A stretch of DNA of 64,000 bases, taken from NCBI RefSeq assembly GCF_029887935.1, contig NZ_JARXRO010000020.1, forward strand, positions 342,591-406,590, read 5' to 3'. A model generated the notes under the pieces. It saw only the letters and a list, made by a program, of their open reading frames with translations, did not search any database and was not told the DNA's origin. The translations under genes and the position numbers were made by a program. This DNA is from Luteimonas kalidii. GTDB taxonomy: Bacteria; Pseudomonadota; Gammaproteobacteria; Xanthomonadales; Xanthomonadaceae. Below, one piece after another: positions 17,578 to 25,903 of the stretch; the stretch's first letter is position 1, and every line of letters starts with the position of its first letter.

Positions 17578-18441
17578 TCAGTGCAGCCGCAGCTTGTCCG
17601 GATTCATCTGGTTGAGCACTTCGACGATCCGCTCGCCGTCGCTGACGATCGTGGTCACCATCTCCAGCCTTCCGTGCAGGAAGCGCAGCCCCGCCGGTTC
17701 TCCGTTCACCCGGCCGATCCGCCACTGCGTTTCACGCGGCACGCGCCGCGCCACCGCCCAGTACAGCCGGGCGATGCGTTCGGCGCCTTCCAGTGGCCGC
17801 AGCGCGGCGTTGGTCTTGCCGCCGCCGTCCGAGCGCAGGCGCGCATCGGCGTGCAGCAGCGCCTCGATCGCCTCGCGGTCGCCGCTGGACGAGGCCTGCA
17901 GGAAACGTTCGAGCAGTGCGCGGTGGCGTTCGGGCGCGACGTCGGGAAACCGCGCGCGCCCCGCCTGCACGCGTTCGCGCGCGCGATGCACCATCTGCCG
18001 GCAGTTCGCCTCGCCCTGGCCGAGCATCGCCGCGATGTGCGCGTAGTCGTAGTCGAACACCTCGCGCAGCAGGAAGGCTGCGCGTTCCTCCGGGCCCAGT
18101 CGCTCGAGCAGCGCGAGGAACGCGATCGACACCTGCTCGGCGAGTTCCGCGCGTCCGGCCGGACCGGGCGACTCGTCGATGGTCAACGGCTCGGGCAGCC
18201 AGGGACCGATGTAGTCAGTCCGCGCGGTGCTGGCCAGGCGCAGGCGGTCGATGCCCAGCCGGGTGACGGCCGCCACCAGCCATCCGGTCGGGTCGCGGAC
18301 CGCGGCCGGGTCGGCCTGGCGCCAGCGCAGCCAGGCGTCCTGCACCGTGTCCTCGGCATCGGCGCGCGTGCCGAGCATCCGGTAGGCGAGCGCCAGCAGG
18401 CGCGGGCGATGGGTTTCGAAGATCCGGTCGTGCGAGGTCAT
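17578..18441 (-). CDS. sigJ: ECF41 family RNA polymerase sigma factor (SigJ-like) with C-terminal SnoaL-like domain
   Basis: The 287-residue protein has sigma region 2 (about 8-75; RMLGTRADAEDTVQDAWLRW) and region 4 (about 103-162; FDYDYAHIAAMLGQGEANCRQ). A C-terminal NTF2/SnoaL-like domain follows (about 172-287). All three signatures of ECF41 factors are present: WLPEP (81-85) in the linker, DGGGK (205-209) and NPDKL (280-284). In this group the C-terminal domain replaces an anti-sigma factor and tunes activity. A GTCACG-N16-CGTCCT promoter ends six bases before the start codon, so the gene is probably autoregulated and its mRNA nearly leaderless. The CMD gene follows 79 bases downstream. 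Confidence 0.95.
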   Translation of the reverse strand: MTSHDRIFETHRPRLLALAYRMLGTRADAEDTVQDAWLRWRQADPAAVRDPTGWLVAAVTRLGIDRLRLASTARTDYIGPWLPEPLTIDESPGPAGRAELAEQVSIAFLALLERLGPEERAAFLLREVFDYDYAHIAAMLGQGEANCRQMVHRARERVQAGRARFPDVAPERHRALLERFLQASSSGDREAIEALLHADARLRSDGGGKTNAALRPLEGAERIARLYWAVARRVPRETQWRIGRVNGEPAGLRFLHGRLEMVTTIVSDGERIVEVLNQMNPDKLRLH

Positions 18442-18447
18442 GCCGGG

Positions 18448-18475
18448 AGGACGGATGGGGGCGTGCGGGCGTGAC
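18448..18475 (-). promoter_or_regulatory. ECF41-type autoregulatory promoter of the sigma gene
   Basis: GTCACG (18470-18475) and CGTCCT (18448-18453) on the minus strand are separated by 16 bases. The -10 ends six bases before the ATG at 18441, so the transcript would begin at or next to the start codon. No Shine-Dalgarno sequence is seen there, consistent with a leaderless mRNA. Confidence 0.8.
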
Positions 18476-18682
18476 AACGACCACCGGACCGCGATGGCGG
18501 GGCCCGGTGGCCAGCGCGCCTGCCGCATTCTGCACCCACCCACGCCATGCGGCCTGCGACGCGCCCTCGCTCGCGCAGGCTGATGTCGGCCTTGCCATGA
18601 ACCCCGGCACCCCAGGCGGCGAAGGAGGCCGGGAACATGGTCGACCTGGCAGGCGACCGGTGCCGCCCCGCCGCTGCAAAGG

Positions 18683-19333
18683 CTAGGCGCCCGCCGGCAC
18701 GGGAGTGTTGAGCAGCTGCTGTTCCCAGAGATAGGCGATGCCGCTGCCGCCGACGTGGTACTTCAGCACCTCCGTCAGTTCCGCGGCATGTTCGGTGCGG
18801 GCCCAGTCGCGCTGCCATTCCGAAGCCACCGCCAGCCAGGTCATCATGTTGGCGCCGGCGAAGAGCATGCGCTGGATCGCGACCTCGTGCGCCTCGACCG
18901 ACGTGCCGCCGGAGGCATCGGTCACGACGGTGACGTCCCAGCCTTCGCCGAGCGCCTGGATCACCGGCATCGCCACGCAGATCTCGGTCCACAGCCCGGC
19001 GATGATCAACTGCTTGCGGCCGGTCGCCTTCACCGCGTCCACCACCTTGCGGTCTTCCCAGGTGTTGATGAAGGTGCGGTCGATCACCTCCTGGCCGGGG
19101 AACACGTCCGTGATCTGCGGGAACAGGAATCCGCCGCGCCCGGCGATCACGCTGGTCAGGATGGTGGGGACGCCGAAGGCCTTCGCGGTCTTGGCCAGCG
19201 CGGTGGTGTTGTTGACGACCGCCTGCGGGTCGTGACTGTTGAGGTTCGCCAGCTGGTAGGGCTGGTGGTCGATCAGCACGAGGACCGAATCCTCGGGACG
19301 AAGCAGGGAGTCGAGGCCGTTGCGGATCTTCAT
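18683..19333 (-). CDS. Isochorismatase-family cysteine hydrolase (YcaC-like)
   Basis: The 216-residue protein shows the family triad region: VLVLIDHQPYQL with the catalytic Asp, the middle Lys region at DAVKATGRKQLIIAG, and the nucleophile Cys in LWTEICVAMPVIQALGEG. YcaC-like members hydrolyse small amides or related compounds; the physiological substrate is generally unknown. AGGAG precedes the ATG at 19333. A LysR regulator gene lies divergently 253 bases away and is a likely controller. Confidence 0.9.
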   Translation of the reverse strand: MKIRNGLDSLLRPEDSVLVLIDHQPYQLANLNSHDPQAVVNNTTALAKTAKAFGVPTILTSVIAGRGGFLFPQITDVFPGQEVIDRTFINTWEDRKVVDAVKATGRKQLIIAGLWTEICVAMPVIQALGEGWDVTVVTDASGGTSVEAHEVAIQRMLFAGANMMTWLAVASEWQRDWARTEHAAELTEVLKYHVGGSGIAYLWEQQLLNTPVPAGA

Positions 19334-19586
19334 GGAAAACTCCTGGGCTGCCGCGCAGGGCAGCATTCGATGGGGGACGGGGATGCGCATGCCGGCCGGA
19401 CCGCGGCGCGCCGGAACACTGTGTCACCGGCACCGCCGGGCCGGTAGCGCCATCGCGTGTCAAGCTGTGTCGCGCACGGCGGAACGCCACGCCCGATTCG
19501 CCACTGCGGCGTCGCGCCGTCGCGTCGCCCGCATAAGCGAAGCGCATGCGGGAACGTACCCCACGACTTCAGCGGAACACACACGG

Positions 19587-20501
19587 ATGGACATCGAAGC
19601 GTTGCGCACCTTCGTCGCCGTGGCCGACGCCGGCGGCATCTCGCCCGCCGCGCGCCGCCTGGGCGTGCCGAAGTCGATCGTCAGCCGGCGGCTCGCGCGT
19701 CTCGAGGCCGACCTCGGCGTGCAGCTGCTCGCGCGCACCACGCGCGGCGCCGCGGTCACCGAGGCCGGGCTCGCGTTCCGCGACCATGCCGCGCGCGCGT
19801 GCGCCGAGATCGACGCTGCGCGCGACACGCTGTCGCCGTCGGGCGAACTGCGCGGCCGGCTGCGCATTTCCGCGCCGCTGTCCTTCGGCCCTACGCACTT
19901 CGCCCCCGTGCTGGCCGACCTCGCGCAGCACCATCCGCAGCTGCACGTGCACACCGTCTACAGCGACCGCTTCGTCGACCTGGTCGCCGAAGGCTTCGAC
20001 TGCGCGATCCGGGTGGGCTACCTCGAGGATTCGAGCCTGATCGCGCGCCGCGTCGGGCCGCTGTACGGCAAGCTCGTCGCCAGCCCGGACTACATCCGCG
20101 CCCACGGCGCTCCCGAGACCCCGGACGAACTCGCCGCGCACGAGGCGCTGATGCAGGGTACCGAGACCTGGCAGTTCCGCGATGGCGAGCGCGTCGTGAG
20201 CGTGCGTCCCAGCGGCCGCTTCAAGGCAGACAACGGCACCGCGCTGCTCGCCGCCGCGCTTGCCGGCCTGGGCGTGGGCTGGCTGCCCGACGGTTTGACC
20301 GACGAACACGTCGCCTCGGGCGCGCTGGTGCCGCTCATGACCCGGTTCCCGCCGCCGCCGGCCGGCATCTACGTGATCCGCCCGCCGGGCTCGCAGCCCA
20401 CGCGCAAAGTGCGCGCGCTCACCGATCTGCTGATCGCGTGCTTCGGCCAGGGCACACCCGCGGCGCAGAACCCATCGCTGCACGTCGCGGCATCGCCCTG
20501 A
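19587..20501 (+). CDS. LysR family transcriptional regulator
   Basis: The 304-residue protein has an N-terminal LysR helix-turn-helix (about 1-60; MDIEALRTFVAVADAGGISPAARRLGVPKSIVSRRLARLE). A type-2 periplasmic-binding-like effector domain follows (about 90-295; RLRISAPLSFGPTHFAPVLADL). It is of the CrgA/DsdC-like subgroup that often controls a divergent enzyme gene. The divergent neighbour is the isochorismatase-family hydrolase at 18683-19333. The inducer is unknown. Confidence 0.92.
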   Translation: MDIEALRTFVAVADAGGISPAARRLGVPKSIVSRRLARLEADLGVQLLARTTRGAAVTEAGLAFRDHAARACAEIDAARDTLSPSGELRGRLRISAPLSFGPTHFAPVLADLAQHHPQLHVHTVYSDRFVDLVAEGFDCAIRVGYLEDSSLIARRVGPLYGKLVASPDYIRAHGAPETPDELAAHEALMQGTETWQFRDGERVVSVRPSGRFKADNGTALLAAALAGLGVGWLPDGLTDEHVASGALVPLMTRFPPPPAGIYVIRPPGSQPTRKVRALTDLLIACFGQGTPAAQNPSLHVAASP

Positions 20502-20523
20502 CGGGCACGACGCCGTCGCCCGG

Positions 20524-21384
20524 TCAGGCCGACCAGTCCATCCACTCGCCCGGCGACAGCAGGCGGACCTCGAGTGCATGCGAGCGGGCCGCCGCGCGCA
20601 GCCGGTCGAGCGGGGCGTCGATCTCGACGTAGTCGGCCATGCCGGAGACACCGTAATGGATCGGCACCAGCGCGCGCGCGCCGAGGATGGTCGCGGCCGC
20701 GACCGCCTGCTCCGGCGTCAGCACGCCGGGCTGTCCGCTGACCGGCCTGCGGAAACCGAAGCGCGCGCCGTTGACCGGCAGGAACGCGGCATCGAACGGA
20801 CCGTACTGGCGTCCGATCTTCCACCAGTGCCCGTGCCACAGCGTGTCGCCGCCATGGAAGATGCGGCGCCCGCCGGCCGACACGACCCACGACACCTGCG
20901 GGTCGCCGTAGCCGTCCGCAGCCGGCACCGCGGTCGCGGTGAAGTCACCGAGCAGCTGCGGCTCCCAGTGCGCGGCGGGCCACGCGCGCGCGGCGTCCGG
21001 GAGCGGACGCGGATTGACGCCGGCCGGATGGACCAGGGCGCCCCCGGCACCGAGCACGTCCGCCACCGCCCGCGCATCGAAATGATCCGCATGGGCATGG
21101 GTCACCAGCACGTAGCGGGTGCCCGGTGCATCGCCGACCGGCACCAGTCGATCGGGCAGCGCGTCGCCCCAGGCCGTCGGGTCGACCAGCGGATCGATGA
21201 ACAGGCTCGCCTCCGGGAGCTGCAGGCGGATGCCGGCCCAGGCCAGGCGCTGGATGCGCAGGCCGGCGCGCGTGCCGGCCGCGATCGTCCCGGAGGGCGC
21301 CAGCGCCGCGGCGGCGAGGCCGGCGCATCCGCGCAGGAACCACCTGCGGCCCGGCTGCGCGCGCGTCGCGTCGCCGCCGCTCAT
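20524..21384 (-). CDS. Tat-exported MBL-fold metallo-hydrolase (UlaG/NAPE-PLD-like)
   Basis: The 286-residue protein has a twin-arginine-type signal (RRWFLRGCAGLAAAALA) and an MBL-fold domain with THAHADHFD as the zinc motif. HGGDTLWHG and PIHYG supply further ligands. The pattern LAWAGIRLQLPEASLFIDPL is typical of UlaG/NAPE-PLD-like beta-lactamase superfamily members, which cleave lactones, phosphodiesters or related substrates. The start overlaps the upstream MBL gene's stop (ATGA), so the two are coupled. A LysR gene is divergent to the pair. Confidence 0.88.
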   Translation of the reverse strand: MSGGDATRAQPGRRWFLRGCAGLAAAALAPSGTIAAGTRAGLRIQRLAWAGIRLQLPEASLFIDPLVDPTAWGDALPDRLVPVGDAPGTRYVLVTHAHADHFDARAVADVLGAGGALVHPAGVNPRPLPDAARAWPAAHWEPQLLGDFTATAVPAADGYGDPQVSWVVSAGGRRIFHGGDTLWHGHWWKIGRQYGPFDAAFLPVNGARFGFRRPVSGQPGVLTPEQAVAAATILGARALVPIHYGVSGMADYVEIDAPLDRLRAAARSHALEVRLLSPGEWMDWSA

Positions 21385-22199
21385 GCGCGCGCGCTCCGCA
21401 TCGCGATCGCGGCGTCCAGCGAGAACACCGACTGGGCCACGATCGCCTCGAGGTTGCGCTGGTGCCACTCGCGCTCGAACGCCACCGCGACCACGCCCGG
21501 CGCCAGGCAGTCCTCGAGCGCGATCGCGGCGATGCGTGCGTCCGGATCGCGTGCGTCGACGCGGATCGCCACCACCGCCGAAGCCAGCCGGTCGAGATAG
21601 TGCAGCGCATGTTCGAGCACCTCGCCACCGAAACGGCCGATGTGCCCGCCGACCACGGTGCTGCGGCCGAACTGCCGCATGCGTCCGATCGCGGTCCGGA
21701 CCTGGGCCGGATCCGCCCTGGACAGGTAGACGATGCGACCGACGATGTTGTCGCCGGCGCACACGAGGTCGGCGCTGGGCACATCCACGCTGAGATGGTC
21801 CATTGTCTTGCCCGGATTGTGCAGCAAACGCAGCTCGTGGCGGCCCCAGCGGATGCGCAGCGCGGAGTCGAACACCACCTCAGGGTCGCGGTAGACCGCG
21901 TCCTCGCGCCGGTTCTGGGACAGGAACGCCTGGCGGTGGTTGCGGTGCGCGACCACCAACGCCCGCGGAAACAGCGGCAGCGCGGCGAGGTGGTCGCTCA
22001 TGAAGTGGGTGGTGGCGATCACACGCACCGTCTTGCCCATCTGGTCGCACAGCACGTGGCGCAGCCATCGCGCGTCGTCCGCGCCGGCGAGCGCGTCGAC
22101 CAGCAGCACGTCCTCGCCGTCGACGAACGCGGTGGCCACCGACTGGTACGCGTCGCCGACGAACAGGTGGACGTCGCGTTCGATCCGTTCGTGCTGCAT
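21381..22199 (-). CDS. MBL-fold hydrolase, divergent zinc motif
   Basis: This 272-residue protein has an MBL-like fold: LFVGDAYQSVATAFVDGEDVLLVDAL, then ATTHFMSDHLAALPLF, and LLHNPGKTMDHLSVDV, LVCAGDNIVG and VVGGHIGRFGG further on. The usual HxHxDH motif reads THFMSDH, so the first His is kept, the second is replaced by Met-Ser, and Asp-His remains. The enzyme may bind one metal or use a different set of ligands. It is the first gene of a two-gene operon with the Tat-exported MBL protein and is divergent from a GcvA-like LysR gene. The start at MQHERIERD is preferred; the frame is open upstream to 22262. Confidence 0.75.
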   Translation of the reverse strand: MQHERIERDVHLFVGDAYQSVATAFVDGEDVLLVDALAGADDARWLRHVLCDQMGKTVRVIATTHFMSDHLAALPLFPRALVVAHRNHRQAFLSQNRREDAVYRDPEVVFDSALRIRWGRHELRLLHNPGKTMDHLSVDVPSADLVCAGDNIVGRIVYLSRADPAQVRTAIGRMRQFGRSTVVGGHIGRFGGEVLEHALHYLDRLASAVVAIRVDARDPDARIAAIALEDCLAPGVVAVAFEREWHQRNLEAIVAQSVFSLDAAIAMRSARA

Positions 22200-22286
22200 C
22201 GCGTGCACCGCTGTGGTCGGGTGGGCATCGTCGACGACGCGACAATCGGTGACAAACGACAAATGCCGGGGTACGGATGAGCAAAA

Positions 22287-22301
22287 CTATCCTGATAGGA
22301 T
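22287..22301. promoter_or_regulatory. Overlapping dyads CTATC-CT-GATAG and ATCCT-GAT-AGGAT
   Basis: Two perfect five-base inverted repeats share the same 15 bases in the divergent interval between the MBL-fold and LysR genes. They run into the proposed LysR ATG at 22300. They could be an operator. If so, the LysR start may instead be the in-frame GTG at 22330. Confidence 0.35.
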
Positions 22302-23241
22302 GCAGCGGTCCCGTGGCCCGAGCGCATCGGTGAAGCCCCGCCATCCCGCCCCCCTCAATGCGCTGCGTGCGTTCGAAGCGGCCGCGCGCTGCCTGAGTTT
22401 CCAGGCGGCCGCCGCGCAGCTGTTCGTCACCCCGGCGGCGGTCAGCCACCAGGTGAAGCGGCTGGAGGCCTGGCTCGGCGTGCCGCTGTTCCGGCGCGGA
22501 CACCGCTCGGTCGAACTGACCCGCGAGGGCGAGGCGCTGGCGACGTCGCTGCATGCGCTGTTCGGCCAGCTCGACCTCGCGCTCGATCGCGCGATGGACG
22601 CCGGCAGCGCCGACCTGCGCGTGAGCACGGTCGAATCGTTCGCCGCGAAATGGCTCGCGCCGCGGCTGCACCGTTTCCACCGCGACCATCCCGGGATCCG
22701 CCTGCGGATCGAGACCGGCGACGCGCACGCCGTGCCCGGGCGCGACGGCGTCGACGTCGCGATCCGCTATGGCCGCGGCGGCTACCGCGGCGTGCGCAGC
22801 GAACGCCTGATGCCCGCGCCGGTGTTCCCGGTCTGCGCACCTGGCGTGGCCGCCGATCCTCGCCGGCCACTGGCCAGGCCGGCCGACCTGCGCCACCACG
22901 TGCTGGTGCATGACGACAGCGCCGAGGGCCGGGCAGGCGTGCCCGACTGGCGTGCGTGGCTCGACGCCGCGGGCGCCGCGCGCGTGCGCGCTGGCGCTGG
23001 ACCGGTGTTCGGCGGCATGCACCTCGCCCAGGAGGCCGCCATCGCCGGGCTGGGCGTGGCGCTCGGCACCGGTCCGCTGGTCGAAGACGACCTGCAGCGC
23101 GGTCGCCTGCACATGCCCTTCGACCTCGCGCTCGACAATGCGTACGCGTTCTGGCTCGTGCGCCCGCCCGGCGAGGGCGCGAAGCCAGATGTCGATGCGT
23201 TCTGCAGCTGGCTGCGACACGAGGTCGACGCGTCGCGTTGA
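22300..23241 (+). CDS. LysR family regulator, GcvA-like
   Basis: The 313-residue protein has the GcvA-type N-terminus (PLNALRAFEAAARCLSFQAAAAQLFVTPAAVSHQVKRLE, about 15-55). A LysR substrate-binding domain follows (about 103-300), with VSTVESFAAKWLAPRLHRF and GRGGYRGV, typical of this subgroup. It probably regulates the divergent two-gene MBL-fold operon. No clear ribosome-binding site was found, and GTG at 22330 is an alternative start. Confidence 0.9.
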   Translation: MQRSRGPSASVKPRHPAPLNALRAFEAAARCLSFQAAAAQLFVTPAAVSHQVKRLEAWLGVPLFRRGHRSVELTREGEALATSLHALFGQLDLALDRAMDAGSADLRVSTVESFAAKWLAPRLHRFHRDHPGIRLRIETGDAHAVPGRDGVDVAIRYGRGGYRGVRSERLMPAPVFPVCAPGVAADPRRPLARPADLRHHVLVHDDSAEGRAGVPDWRAWLDAAGAARVRAGAGPVFGGMHLAQEAAIAGLGVALGTGPLVEDDLQRGRLHMPFDLALDNAYAFWLVRPPGEGAKPDVDAFCSWLRHEVDASR

Positions 23242-23389
23242 CGGGTCGCCACGGCGGCGCATCCAGCCCTCCGACGACCGCTGGTCGGAAGCCCATCGCC
23301 CCTCACGTGGCCGCCCGACCGCGGGTGGTACGGTCGGTGTCCGCGTATCCGACAGGACGCTCCCTGCCAACCGCGTCCTGGAGAACGTC

Positions 23390-23794
23390 ATGACCCGCAT
23401 CCGATCATCGGGGCAGAGCCCCGTCGCACAGGTCCACGACGTCGGTACGCGTTGGAACCGCGCCACACTCGCCCACACGGCCGCAGCGCGCCCGGCCGCC
23501 AGTTCCCTGCACGCTGCCGCGAACGAACCCTCCCGCGCGCCGGCGCACGACGACAGCGACTCGCATGTCCGCGCCGGCGACATCACGCTCGAACAGTTGC
23601 TGGACCGGTTGCGCACCACGGCCCGCGACCCCGGTTCGCACCGGGCTGCCGCGCCGCTGATGGCGCTGATCGCGTCCGACATCCGCGCCGGATTGCATGC
23701 ATGGCCGACCGGCCTGCCACGCAACCCCGCGCGTTCCCTTCGGGCGTGGCGACAGCGCTACAACGGGCTGGGGCGCGACCTGCAGGGCACCTGA
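23390..23794 (+). CDS. Hypothetical protein
   Basis: The 134-residue product has a low-complexity, Ala/Ser-rich first half. Its second half is an amphipathic helical region around DITLEQLLDRLRTTARDPG, LMALIASDIRAGLHAW and SLRAWRQRYNGLGRDLQG. Third-position GC bias is strong in the second half and supports coding. GGAGAACGTC precedes the ATG. It lies just ahead of the histidine kinase gene on the same strand. No family is recognised. Confidence 0.55.
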   Translation: MTRIRSSGQSPVAQVHDVGTRWNRATLAHTAAARPAASSLHAAANEPSRAPAHDDSDSHVRAGDITLEQLLDRLRTTARDPGSHRAAAPLMALIASDIRAGLHAWPTGLPRNPARSLRAWRQRYNGLGRDLQGT

Positions 23795-23863
23795 TGCCGC
23801 TCGCCGCATCCGGCACGCGGACCCGCACGTGGCGCGAGACCTCCGCATGCCGGGCCGCCGCCG

Positions 23864-25006
23864 ATGATGCATGAATTCCTCGGCCTCCACCGCAGCGAAC
23901 TGATCGCCCGTTGCCACGCGAAGGTGCTGCTGCGCGCGGCGGGCGCGCGGACCCGCTTCGCGGGCGACCACGCCCACGGCATCCACCTGTTCATCGATCA
24001 GCTGGTGGCCACCCTGCGCGCCGAACGGATACCCGGTGCCCCGCACGCGCCTCCGCCGGATGCGCCCGCGCTGCCGGACATGGGGCAGTCGGCCACCCTG
24101 CACGGGCGCGAGCTCATGCGCGGAGGATTCACGGTGGAAGAGGTCGTGCACGACTACGGCGATCTGTGCCAAGCCATCTCCGACCTGGCGTTCGAGCGCG
24201 ACGAGCCGATCACCGTGCACGAGTTCCGGATCCTCAACCGCTGCCTGGACGACGCCATCGCCTGCGCGGTGACCGAGTACGGCCACCAGCACGACCTGGC
24301 CGTCGCGGCCGACCACCTGGGCTCGACCAGCCTGCGCCTGGGCATGCTCGCGCACGAGCTGCGCAACCAGCTGTGTACCGCGACCCTGGCGTTGGCGGTC
24401 CTCAAGGAGGGCAAGGTGGGCGTCTCCAGCGGCACCGGCAAGGTGCTCGAACGCGCCCTCACCGGGCTGGGGCAGCTGATCGACCGTTCGCTGGCGGAAG
24501 TACGTGCCACCGCCGGTACCGCCGTGCATCGCACGCTGCTGCCGCTGGCCGAATTCGTCTACGAAGCGCGCATCATCGCGTCGCTGGGGGCGGCGCAGCA
24601 GGGTGGGCGCATGGTCGTGCCCGACATCGCGCCGACGCTGGCCATCCTCGCCGATCGCGACCTGATGCAGGCCGCCGTCGGCAACCTGCTGCAGAACGCG
24701 TTCAAGCATTCGCCGGCCGGCGCGGAGATCACGTTGAGCGCCCGTGCGGCCGGAAACCGCATCCTCATCGAGATCCGCGACCAGTGCGGCGGCCTGCCCG
24801 CGGGCGCCGCGGAACGCATGTTCTCGCCGTACACCCAGCTGGGCGGCAACCGCAGCGGCGTGGGTCTGGGGCTGTCCATCGCCAGGCGAAGCGTGGAGGC
24901 GAACCAGGGCCATCTGCGCGTGCGCGACCTGCCCGGCAGCGGTTGCGTGTTCACCATCGACCTGCCCCGGCACCGAACCGCGCACGCGGTACTGCCGGTG
25001 CACTGA
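23864..25006 (+). CDS. Sensor histidine kinase with helical RsbRD-like N-terminal domain
   Basis: The 380-residue soluble kinase lacks transmembrane segments. Its N-terminal helical domain (about 1-150) resembles the RsbRD/globin-like sensor helices (MHEFLGLHRSELIARCHAKV). The H-box follows (MLAHELRNQL, His near 164). The HATPase domain (about 250-372) has NLLQNAFKHSPAG (N-box), IRDQCGGLP (G1) and GVGLGLSIARRSV (G2). It autophosphorylates and passes phosphate to a receiver. The CheY-like gene at 25499 and the CheX-like gene after it are candidate partners. Confidence 0.88.
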   Translation: MMHEFLGLHRSELIARCHAKVLLRAAGARTRFAGDHAHGIHLFIDQLVATLRAERIPGAPHAPPPDAPALPDMGQSATLHGRELMRGGFTVEEVVHDYGDLCQAISDLAFERDEPITVHEFRILNRCLDDAIACAVTEYGHQHDLAVAADHLGSTSLRLGMLAHELRNQLCTATLALAVLKEGKVGVSSGTGKVLERALTGLGQLIDRSLAEVRATAGTAVHRTLLPLAEFVYEARIIASLGAAQQGGRMVVPDIAPTLAILADRDLMQAAVGNLLQNAFKHSPAGAEITLSARAAGNRILIEIRDQCGGLPAGAAERMFSPYTQLGGNRSGVGLGLSIARRSVEANQGHLRVRDLPGSGCVFTIDLPRHRTAHAVLPVH

Positions 25007-25074
25007 ACTGCGTTGCGCAGCATCACGCCCGCGGCACGCTGCCGGCACGGGCGGCCTGCCGCGCTCCACGCGCG

Positions 25075-25245
25075 ATGACTCCCATCGCGACAGGCACACG
25101 CAGATGGACCGCAAGACCCCCCACCCGGGACCAGCGGAAGGTCCCGGCCGGTATCGCCGGGGCGGGACCGCAGACCGGGCAGCAGCGCAGGAACGCGGCG
25201 GCCAACGACAAGTCTGCCCGCAAGCGCCAGTCGCTCAGGAAGTAG
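25075..25245 (+). CDS. Possible small basic protein
   Basis: The 56-residue frame ends with TAG just ahead of a strong intrinsic terminator. Its second half is basic and rich in Lys/Arg/Asn/Gln (NDKSARKRQSLRK at the end), with reasonable third-position GC. No Shine-Dalgarno sequence is obvious, and the first dozen codons look unbiased, so start and reality are uncertain. No family is recognised. Confidence 0.4.
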   Translation: MTPIATGTRRWTARPPTRDQRKVPAGIAGAGPQTGQQRRNAAANDKSARKRQSLRK

Positions 25246-25266
25246 GCCTGCGCGATGCGCGAGACA

Positions 25267-25292
25267 GGGCCGCGTGCAGGCGCGGCCCTTTT
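25267..25292 (+). terminator. Intrinsic terminator
   Basis: GGGCCGCG and CGCGGCCC pair across a six-base loop (TGCAGG) and are followed by TTTT. It lies 21 bases after the stop of the possible small basic gene, downstream of the histidine kinase gene. Confidence 0.75.
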
Positions 25293-25498
25293 CATGTGCG
25301 CGGGCACCGGGCGCGTATGTCGCCTCGTGGTCGCGTGTGCAACGCGGGAGGGCAGCGGGCCGGCGCGCCCACCGCGCCCGCGTCCGCTGCGGCGCGTCCC
25401 CCGACGCATCCGGCAACGATCGTCCTCAAGCATCGGGCGCCCCGGCCGCTATTGCAGGCAGGCCCCGCGGGCGTGCGCGCCCCGAACAGGAGACACCG

Positions 25499-25867
25499 AT
25501 GACCGCACGACCCACCGTGCTGCTGTGCGACGACTCACGCGCGCTGCGCATGCTCGCGGCCGGCCAGCTCGGCGAAGCCGGGTTCGACGTGGTGGGCGAG
25601 GCCGGCAACGGCCTGGAGGCGGTGTCGCAGTACCAGGCGCTGCGCCCGGACCTGGTGCTGCTGGACCTGGTGATGCCCGAGTGCGACGGCCGCCAGGCGC
25701 TGGCCCGCATCCTCGAGCACGACCCGCAGGCGCGGGTGGTGATCCTCAGCTCGCTCGGCGCCCAGAGCGACATCGCCGACTGCCTGCGCCTGGGCGCACG
25801 TTCCTACCTGCAGAAGCCCATCGACCCCGAAGCGATGGAACGCGTGCTCCACCAGGTGCTCGCCTGA
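25499..25867 (+). CDS. CheY-like single-domain response regulator
   Basis: The 122-residue receiver has the acidic pocket LLCDDSR (DD near 10-11), the phospho-acceptor Asp in LVLLDLVMPECDG (about residue 56), the Thr/Ser position in VVILSSLG, and the Lys in YLQKPID. There is no output domain, so it signals by protein contact as CheY does. AGGAGA precedes the ATG. A CheX-like gene follows 36 bases downstream, and a histidine kinase gene lies upstream. Confidence 0.95.
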   Translation: MTARPTVLLCDDSRALRMLAAGQLGEAGFDVVGEAGNGLEAVSQYQALRPDLVLLDLVMPECDGRQALARILEHDPQARVVILSSLGAQSDIADCLRLGARSYLQKPIDPEAMERVLHQVLA

Positions 25868-25903
25868 CGGCGACCCGACCGACCGATCGATAGAGGGCAC
25901 ACG

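Noticed and set aside
23405-25114. Long minus-strand frame across the histidine kinase
   Set aside because: The kinase on the plus strand has intact H, N and G boxes; the minus frame is unlike any protein.
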